Source of the DNA: Actinomycetota bacterium
GTDB lineage: Bacteria > Cyanobacteriota > Vampirovibrionia > Obscuribacterales > Obscuribacteraceae
DNA: 11,822 nucleotides
Direction: 5' to 3'
NCBI GenBank assembly: GCA_903970355.1
Contig: CAJCIF010000093.1
Location: 1 to 11,822, forward strand
The notes under the pieces were generated by a model that had not been told where the DNA came from, did not search any database, and saw nothing but the letters and a program-made list of their open reading frames with translations. A program made the position numbers and the translations under genes. Below are positions 7,358 through 11,822 of this stretch, piece by piece; positions within the stretch are counted from its first letter, which is position 1, and each line of letters begins with the position of its first letter.

Positions 7358-7420
7358 GAGTTTTCGGCTTGCCAAGATACTAATAAATCAATATGGCAAA
7401 CTTGGGGCAAACTCAGCCAT

Positions 7421-8284
7421 TCATTGGATGGATATTGTGCCAGAAGTCGCAAATAATCGGATACCTTTTCTCAATTGATCAAAGGAGAACTTGGGGGCCA
7501 CCCTGCTGCTTTTTCCAAGCACAAGATTGCACATGAGTTGCTGCGGCTCTTTATCACCGGCGTAAAACAAACCTCCGCTTCTTTCGAACACTCCGTGTTC
7601 CAACAAGAGGGAAGTTCGTGGTCCGAATGGTTGCGTCATTACGAAGAGCTTGAGTGGCACATAGCCACTTGCTTCCAGTAGTGGAAACAAAATATTCGGT
7701 GTGGTTAGGGATGAGAAATTGGTAGTTATAAAGGAAGCGTTGGTTTTCTGAGCATATTCAATTTGCAATTTAATGAAAGAAGTACCACCATCGAGCGCAT
7801 CTCGAGTTTTATCAACTACTTCTTCGTCTTCCGGCATATAGGGCAAGTTGCCGGCTATGACGGAAGGGTTAAAAGCAATCGCAGCATCAACAGAACTCTT
7901 GTTGTGAAGATCCGCGTTGATAATTTGATAGGTATTCGAGTCTTGATAGATGCCGCTTTCGATCGCAAACTGTTTACCAGCATCAACTGCATCACAATTG
8001 ATCTCGATTCCCAAAGCAGCATCAGCCAGTTTTTCTAAAAGAGCGATAGATGCCGGAAAGGACATTCCGCATCCTAAATCCATTAATCGTGGTGGCAGAT
8101 TTGAAAGTCGACAAAACCGAAGTGCAAAGCGAATGCCATGCATGAGCAAAAGCGTATCGGGAGGATCGAGAAAGTGTTTTTGCAGTTGCTGAATTTGTTC
8201 CAGGAAGCGAGTATCTTCATCCGGCAGTTTCGCAAACGACAGATTCTCAACCGCTGATACTAATTTAGAGTTATCTATATTCAT
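7421..8284 (-). CDS. PrmC/HemK-like class I SAM-dependent methyltransferase
   Basis: With the start chosen here the protein has 287 residues. It has the SAM-binding motif MDLGCGMSFPAS (68-79), the acidic strand end ALGIEIN (90-96), a NADL turn (123-126), and the catalytic loop AGNLPYMPEDEE (144-155) followed by ALDGG (163-167). The Asn-x-Pro-Tyr motif marks methyltransferases acting on amino or amide nitrogens, and ALDGG just after it is typical of PrmC, which methylates a release-factor glutamine. Here the usual NPPY is NLPY, and the overall match to PrmC is partial, so the target is unknown. The frame extends upstream to ATG 8344 (307 residues), but a promoter-like pair lies inside that extension exactly where a leaderless message beginning at ATG 8284 would need it; neither start has a Shine-Dalgarno site. 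The 90-aa gene follows downstream. Confidence 0.8.
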   Translation of the reverse strand: MNIDNSKLVSAVENLSFAKLPDEDTRFLEQIQQLQKHFLDPPDTLLLMHGIRFALRFCRLSNLPPRLMDLGCGMSFPASIALLEKLADAALGIEINCDAVDAGKQFAIESGIYQDSNTYQIINADLHNKSSVDAAIAFNPSVIAGNLPYMPEDEEVVDKTRDALDGGTSFIKLQIEYAQKTNASFITTNFSSLTTPNILFPLLEASGYVPLKLFVMTQPFGPRTSLLLEHGVFERSGGLFYAGDKEPQQLMCNLVLGKSSRVAPKFSFDQLRKGIRLFATSGTISIQ

Positions 8285-8290
8285 GCAAAA

Positions 8291-8320
8291 AGAATATTGG
8301 AAACATCGCTGCGTTGTAAA
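8291..8320 (-). promoter_or_regulatory. Candidate promoter giving a leaderless methyltransferase message
   Basis: On the minus strand TTTACA (8320-8315, five of six to the -35) is followed after 18 bp by TATTCT (8296-8291, four of six to the -10). Six bases later comes ATG 8284, so transcription would begin at or very near the start codon. This agrees with the absence of a ribosome binding site. Confidence 0.35.
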
Positions 8321-8422
8321 GGCTGCATCAAGACATCCTGGCATTCGAGCAGCTAGTTGTTACCGAGTTGCTAAAGTGTGCTCGCGAATGTATCCAATAC
8401 GACCACAATCATTAAAGACGCA

Positions 8423-8551
8423 TTAAGCATCGGCACACGAGCGGATGCCCAAGACAACCGGCACTGCGCCTTTGAGGGCAACTTCAATACCATAGTCATT
8501 GCGATCGGCAGCTCTAATATGAACTTGTTCCTCAAGAGCGGTTGATTCCCA
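8423..8551 (-). pseudogene. Possible remnant of a protein C-terminus with no start codon
   Basis: On the minus strand the frame is open for 42 codons from just after a TAA (8554-8552) to a TAA at 8425-8423. It reads like ordinary protein, with segments such as ALEEQVHIRAADRNDYG and VALKGAVPVVLGIRS. More than half its codons begin with G, as in genuine genes, yet it contains no ATG and only a late GTG or TTG. I do not recognise a family. It may be the tail of a gene whose front was lost when the present neighbour at 8554 arrived. The complementary plus frame is also open (GTG 8378 to TGA 8545, 55 codons), so a small plus-strand gene or chance are alternatives. Confidence 0.3.
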
Positions 8552-8553
8552 TT

Positions 8554-9546
8554 ATGTCTGAAGTTCGCACAGTCGATTTGCTTCCGAGAGATGCGAAGAC
8601 AGCTCGGATCTTTTTCTGGAAGTTCTTTTTCTTTTTGCCGCTCTTCGTCGCTGGCCTACAGTTGAGCGCAGCAGCGTGCTTTTATCAAAAACCAGCCTTC
8701 GCATTTCTTCTTGGTCTATTTGCTTTGCCAACGCTTATGCTCGCGATGGGTTCCTTTGTCTTGCAAGTTGCCATGTCTGTCTCGGACCGGGGGATGTATA
8801 GAGCAGCCGAATATCTTTACCATTTGGCAGGCTTTTTAATGGGAGTATTTCGGCTTGGACCAATACGAAATTTCCATGAGGTTTCCATTGCGATGAGGGC
8901 AGATCTCGCAAGAATAAATGGCGACTATGCTAAAGCTGAAAAACTGTACGAGAAGAATGCAAGGCTCAGTCAAACCCAGGGAGCCAGTGGGCAAGACATA
9001 ATGCACGCGAAATACGCCTCTGTGATGTGGAAGAGCATGGGAATCTGCCGCTATCTGGCCGGTGATTATGGTGGCGCAGAGGTTTTTCTAAAGCGGTCAC
9101 TTATCCTTGTTTTGAAAGAGCAGTACGAAAATGATTCTACGATTGGTATGCCAAAAGAAGACGACCAACTAGACGATGAACAGACGGTAAAATTTGCCAT
9201 TCTTGTCACCAGGAAACTGGTGCCGGGTAATTTGCAATTCATCTCACCAGCCAGGCTGATACTTTACCTGGCCACCAATCTCAGAGCCCAAGGCAAATTG
9301 ACTGCTTCTAGCACCGTAATGAACGCCATAATGCCACTATTCGAGAAACATTATCCACCCGAGGATCCAGAATTCTTTTCTCCTTGCATGGAGTATGCGA
9401 TTTTTTTGCACGACACAGAGCAGATCGATTCATCCAAAAAATATTTCAGAAGAGCAAGTCAAATCGCATCCAAAAGTTTCAACAGCCACCATCCCTTTCT
9501 GAAACTTATCAAGCAAAAAGCAGCTTCGTGCAAGACTTCATTTTAA
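8554..9546 (+). CDS. Membrane-anchored TPR-like repeat protein, unknown function
   Basis: From ATG 8554 the protein has 330 residues. Two hydrophobic helices at about 19-43 and 47-73 anchor it in the inner membrane with a very short connecting turn, so both ends should face the same side. The soluble remainder is helical with TPR-like pairs, for example ARINGDYAKAEKLYEKNARL (119-138), YLAGDYGGAEVFLKRSL (167-183), ARLILYLATNLRAQGKL (233-249) and a last unit around 275-308. A strongly acidic loop (KEDDQLDDEQ, 201-210) lies in the middle. TPR arrays bind other proteins, so a scaffold or assembly role is likely, but the partner is unknown. An in-frame TTG at 8542 would add four residues; neither start has a well-spaced ribosome binding site, and I prefer the ATG. 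Confidence 0.82.
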   Translation: MSEVRTVDLLPRDAKTARIFFWKFFFFLPLFVAGLQLSAAACFYQKPAFAFLLGLFALPTLMLAMGSFVLQVAMSVSDRGMYRAAEYLYHLAGFLMGVFRLGPIRNFHEVSIAMRADLARINGDYAKAEKLYEKNARLSQTQGASGQDIMHAKYASVMWKSMGICRYLAGDYGGAEVFLKRSLILVLKEQYENDSTIGMPKEDDQLDDEQTVKFAILVTRKLVPGNLQFISPARLILYLATNLRAQGKLTASSTVMNAIMPLFEKHYPPEDPEFFSPCMEYAIFLHDTEQIDSSKKYFRRASQIASKSFNSHHPFLKLIKQKAASCKTSF

Positions 9547-9554
9547 CGTTTCGC

Positions 9555-9581
9555 TTGACATGATTGGTGTCCGTTTAAATT
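9555..9581 (+). promoter_or_regulatory. Candidate promoter before the beta-propeller gene
   Basis: A perfect TTGACA (9555-9560) is followed by an AT-rich stretch with TAAATT (9576-9581) after a short 15-bp spacer. A second -10-like TATACT lies at 9601-9606 but has no good -35 partner. The gap between genes (9547-9664) is long enough for a promoter, and one is expected because the next gene is a separate unit. Confidence 0.35.
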
Positions 9582-9664
9582 ATTCGCTGTTTCAGCACGG
9601 TATACTCTACGTTCTGATAGGGCAGTTTGTCCGGTAGGTACAGTTCGGTAAGAGGAAAGATTCA

Positions 9665-10831
9665 ATGAGGAAAAAGTTGATTGTTGCAACCTTCGTCGGT
9701 GGGCTCGTTCTATCGACGGGCGCCGTTCTCGCAGCAAAATCATCGTCTGATTCAATCCACAACGTTGCCGAGGGGATAGCGGCGACAATCTGCTCGGAAG
9801 GCAAGGAACTGCATACAACGTTCCTCTCTGGTTCAAACGGTTCATCAATCTTTTATTCCGGCAGCAAGGATGACGGCAGTTCATGGCTTCCGCCCCAGAA
9901 AGTAAGGCAAGCAGATTGCTCACATCAAAGCGCGATTGTTGAGAAGAACGGCACAATAGATGTCGTTTGGTCTGAAGGTGACAGCAATCCTGATATTTAT
10001 TTCTCAAAAAGTACCGATCACGCAAAAACATGGTCCGCTCCGAAAGATATCTCCAATACTCCTGGGGACTCAAGAGAACCTTCACTTGCTGTAGGTCCCG
10101 ATGGCACGCTTCACGTTGTTTGGAGTGATACCAGCACTGGTGAAAAGAATCGCGATATCTATTATTCGTTTTCAAAGGATGGTGGCGCAACTTGGGGCAA
10201 GGATCCCCTTCTGCCGGCGGACAACATAAGTCAGACTAAAGGATATTCTGGAGACGCCGTAATAAACGTAGATAAAGATGGCGTTATTCATGTGGCTTGG
10301 ACTGACACCAGCTCTGGCGCTGAAAAACCGGATATCTATTATGTTGAGAAAAAGGGCAATGCCTGGTCGAAGGCTACTGATATCAGCAACACGCCTGGTG
10401 TTTCATCCGACCCCAGCATAGCTTCCGATGAAGGCGGCAAAACGTACTTAGCCTGGGCGGATACTTCAGAAAAAGAAAACGTCCCTGATATTTTCTTTGC
10501 TGTTATCGACAGCGAAGGTCATGCCGGCAAGGCGACGAATGTATCCAAAACAGAGGGCATTTCGAGTGAACCGGCTATCGCTGCTCGCGGCAATGGACAC
10601 ATAGCAATTGTCTGGTCTGACACATCAAGCGGCATGACCAATCCCGATATTTTCGCTACTTATTCCACAGATGGTGGCGCTAATTTCGCGAAAGCGGCTG
10701 ATATCTCAAACACTGAAGGAATCTCGAAATACCCTCAAGTTGCAATTGCGGAAGGCAAGTGGCATGCCGTTTGGGAAGAAATGAAAGGCAATAAGAGCAC
10801 GGTACGAGAAACTTCTCAACCGATCAAATAG
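9665..10831 (+). CDS. Secreted beta-propeller protein with Asp-box (BNR/sialidase-like) repeats
   Basis: The 388-residue protein begins with a signal peptide (Lys3/Lys4, hydrophobic 5-22, cleavage near VLA|A at residue 23-24). The mature part is built of about six repeats of roughly 52 residues. Each has a PSIA-like strand, a VVWSDTSSG-like strand (tryptophans at 102, 153, 212, 264, 317, 370), PDIYY, and often an Asp-box such as SKDGGATW (170-177), ending in DISNTPGVS. The final unit is shortened, as when a propeller closes by sharing strands between its first and last blades. Asp-boxes occur in sialidases but also in many non-enzymatic propellers. I see no sialidase FRIP motif and no arginine triad, so a binding or scaffold role is more likely than sialidase activity. 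AGAGGA at 9651-9656 lies 8 nt before ATG 9665. A glucoamylase gene follows after 12 bp. Confidence 0.87.
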   Translation: MRKKLIVATFVGGLVLSTGAVLAAKSSSDSIHNVAEGIAATICSEGKELHTTFLSGSNGSSIFYSGSKDDGSSWLPPQKVRQADCSHQSAIVEKNGTIDVVWSEGDSNPDIYFSKSTDHAKTWSAPKDISNTPGDSREPSLAVGPDGTLHVVWSDTSTGEKNRDIYYSFSKDGGATWGKDPLLPADNISQTKGYSGDAVINVDKDGVIHVAWTDTSSGAEKPDIYYVEKKGNAWSKATDISNTPGVSSDPSIASDEGGKTYLAWADTSEKENVPDIFFAVIDSEGHAGKATNVSKTEGISSEPAIAARGNGHIAIVWSDTSSGMTNPDIFATYSTDGGANFAKAADISNTEGISKYPQVAIAEGKWHAVWEEMKGNKSTVRETSQPIK

Positions 10832-10843
10832 CGGTCAATAAAA

Positions 10844-11822
10844 ATGCCTAAGTTACTTAGCGACAGCCACGCCTTCGGCGGACCTGGCATCCAACCGCGC
10901 TGGACATCCGCGGCCAAAGAAGGTGTCGGAACAGCGTACTCTACGGCAAGCAGGGTATGGTTTACGCTCTGGCGCGGCATTTTAACTGAAGTCTATTTCC
11001 CGACCGTCGATCAACCCCAAATTCGTGATTTGCAGCTTTTGATTACGGATGGATCAACCTTCTTTCAAGAAGAAAAACGAGATCTGATCGCCACTACAGA
11101 AAACCTTGGCGATTGCCTTGGCTTCCGGATAACGAACAAAGATCCCAAAGGTCGTTACACAATAATCAAAGAGGTTATTACAGATCCTCATCTATCTTGT
11201 GTCCTTCAAAACATTACATTCGAAGGTGATGAGAGCTTTCTTTCCAAATTGAAAGTTTATGTTTTGTGTGCCCCACATTTAAAAGTTGGTGGCAACAAAA
11301 ACAATGGTCAGGTCGCGGAAGTAGCAGGCAGGAAAATTTTGACAGCCTGGAAGGGCAATACCTGGCTGGCATTAGGAGCAACAACACCTTACTCAAAATT
11401 ATCCACAGGTTTTGTTGGACAAAGTGATGGTTGGACAGACATCGCAGACAACTACAAAATGGATTGGGAATTTGACTGTGCTTTCAATGGCAATGTTGCA
11501 TTGACAGGAGAGATTTCGATTGCCGAAAAGCGTGAATTCACTCTTGGTTTAGCATTTGGTTTTGGCGCCCACAGCGCCGTTGCAACACTGCTGCAATCAC
11601 TCGACACTCCCTTTGCCGATCAAAAGGAAAAGTTTACGGAGCAATGGCGCCGCTCTCAAAAAGGAAAAATCGGCATTGATAAAGTCTCCTTAGATGGTGG
11701 CAGATTATGTGCTGCCAGCTACAAAATTTTGCTCGCCCACGAAGACAAGATAAATCCCGGTGCCCTCATTGCATCGCTTTCAATTCCATGGGGAGAAGCG
11801 AAAGGCGATGAAGATATTGGCG
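10844..11822 (+). CDS. GH15 glucoamylase (glucan 1,4-alpha-glucosidase), N-terminal part, cut by window edge
   Basis: The frame is open from ATG 10844 to the window end, giving 326 residues of a protein that is usually near 800. The opening AFGGPGIQPRWTSAAKEGVG (10-29) followed by AYSTASRVWFTL and EVYFPTVDQPQIRDLQ is the signature of prokaryotic glucoamylases with a glucodextranase-type beta-sandwich N domain (to about 270). The last 40 residues enter the alpha/alpha barrel; SIPWGEAKGDEDIG is normally followed at once by the GYHLVWPRD substrate-binding motif, which lies beyond the edge, so the catalytic acids cannot be checked. The enzyme releases glucose from the non-reducing ends of alpha-glucans. 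No signal peptide is visible, suggesting action on internal storage glucan. The ribosome binding site is weak, and the start is 12 bp after the propeller gene, so co-transcription is likely. Confidence 0.93.
   Translation, partial: MPKLLSDSHAFGGPGIQPRWTSAAKEGVGTAYSTASRVWFTLWRGILTEVYFPTVDQPQIRDLQLLITDGSTFFQEEKRDLIATTENLGDCLGFRITNKDPKGRYTIIKEVITDPHLSCVLQNITFEGDESFLSKLKVYVLCAPHLKVGGNKNNGQVAEVAGRKILTAWKGNTWLALGATTPYSKLSTGFVGQSDGWTDIADNYKMDWEFDCAFNGNVALTGEISIAEKREFTLGLAFGFGAHSAVATLLQSLDTPFADQKEKFTEQWRRSQKGKIGIDKVSLDGGRLCAASYKILLAHEDKINPGALIASLSIPWGEAKGDEDIG

Noticed and set aside
7105..7383. Plus-strand frame of 92 codons overlapping the 90-aa minus-strand gene.
   Set aside because: It has Ser/Pro/Cys-biased composition and no ribosome binding site, whereas the minus-strand frame has a strong one.
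7391..7420. Ten-codon minus-strand frame starting immediately after the methyltransferase stop (TGAATG).
   Set aside because: It is too short to support, has no attenuator-like structure or amino-acid bias, and is easily chance.
9543..10190. Minus-strand open frame of 215 codons opposite the propeller gene.
   Set aside because: It is antisense to repeated, motif-bearing propeller blades; its translation is Arg/Ser/Gln-rich with no recognisable domain, as expected of a shadow of a repetitive gene.

Overview
The window is a gene-dense stretch of a bacterial chromosome of moderate GC content with ten complete protein genes and one that runs off the right edge. I see no rRNA, tRNA, CRISPR array, integrase or transposase. 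Signal peptides, Shine-Dalgarno sites and overlapping stop/start codons are all bacterial. The mixture of a PreTA-type pyrimidine catabolic operon, a GH15 glucoamylase, and secreted or membrane proteins with no family I recognise would fit an environmental lineage such as Candidatus Obscuribacterales (Melainabacteria). That placement is a guess from gene style, not something the sequence proves.

Region 1 (230-5674, + strand) is a compact operon for reductive pyrimidine degradation: a class III aminotransferase, a beta-ureidopropionase of the nitrilase superfamily, PreT and PreA (the two subunits of a bacterial dihydropyrimidine dehydrogenase), and a small UPF0178/YaiI-type protein. PreTA reduces uracil or thymine. 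A dihydropyrimidinase, absent from this window, would open the ring. The ureidopropionase releases CO2, ammonia and beta-alanine (or 3-aminoisobutyrate), and the aminotransferase removes the remaining amino group. The genes are 34, 16, -1 and 2 nt apart. The 16-nt gap was apparently created by a perfect 14-bp tandem duplication.

Region 2 (5739-7034, +) encodes a secreted protein with a long Gln/Ala-rich coiled coil followed by a Tyr/Trp/Pro/Asn-rich C-terminal half; I do not recognise the family. Region 3 (7071-8284, - strand) is convergent to it and holds a PrmC-like SAM-dependent methyltransferase followed by a 90-residue protein with a strong ribosome binding site.

Region 4 (about 8285-8553) is a divergent intergenic stretch. 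It contains a 43-codon open frame on the - strand that reads like the C-terminal tail of a protein but has no start codon, so it may be a gene remnant.

Region 5 (8554-11822, +) has a two-helix membrane protein with TPR-like repeats, a secreted beta-propeller with Asp-box repeats, and, 12 bp further on, the N-terminal 326 residues of a GH15 glucoamylase cut by the window edge just before its catalytic WPRD-type motif. Nothing here is clearly a new defence or mobile system. The least explained items are the secreted coiled-coil/aromatic protein, the methyltransferase with its small partner, and the 8423-8551 remnant.
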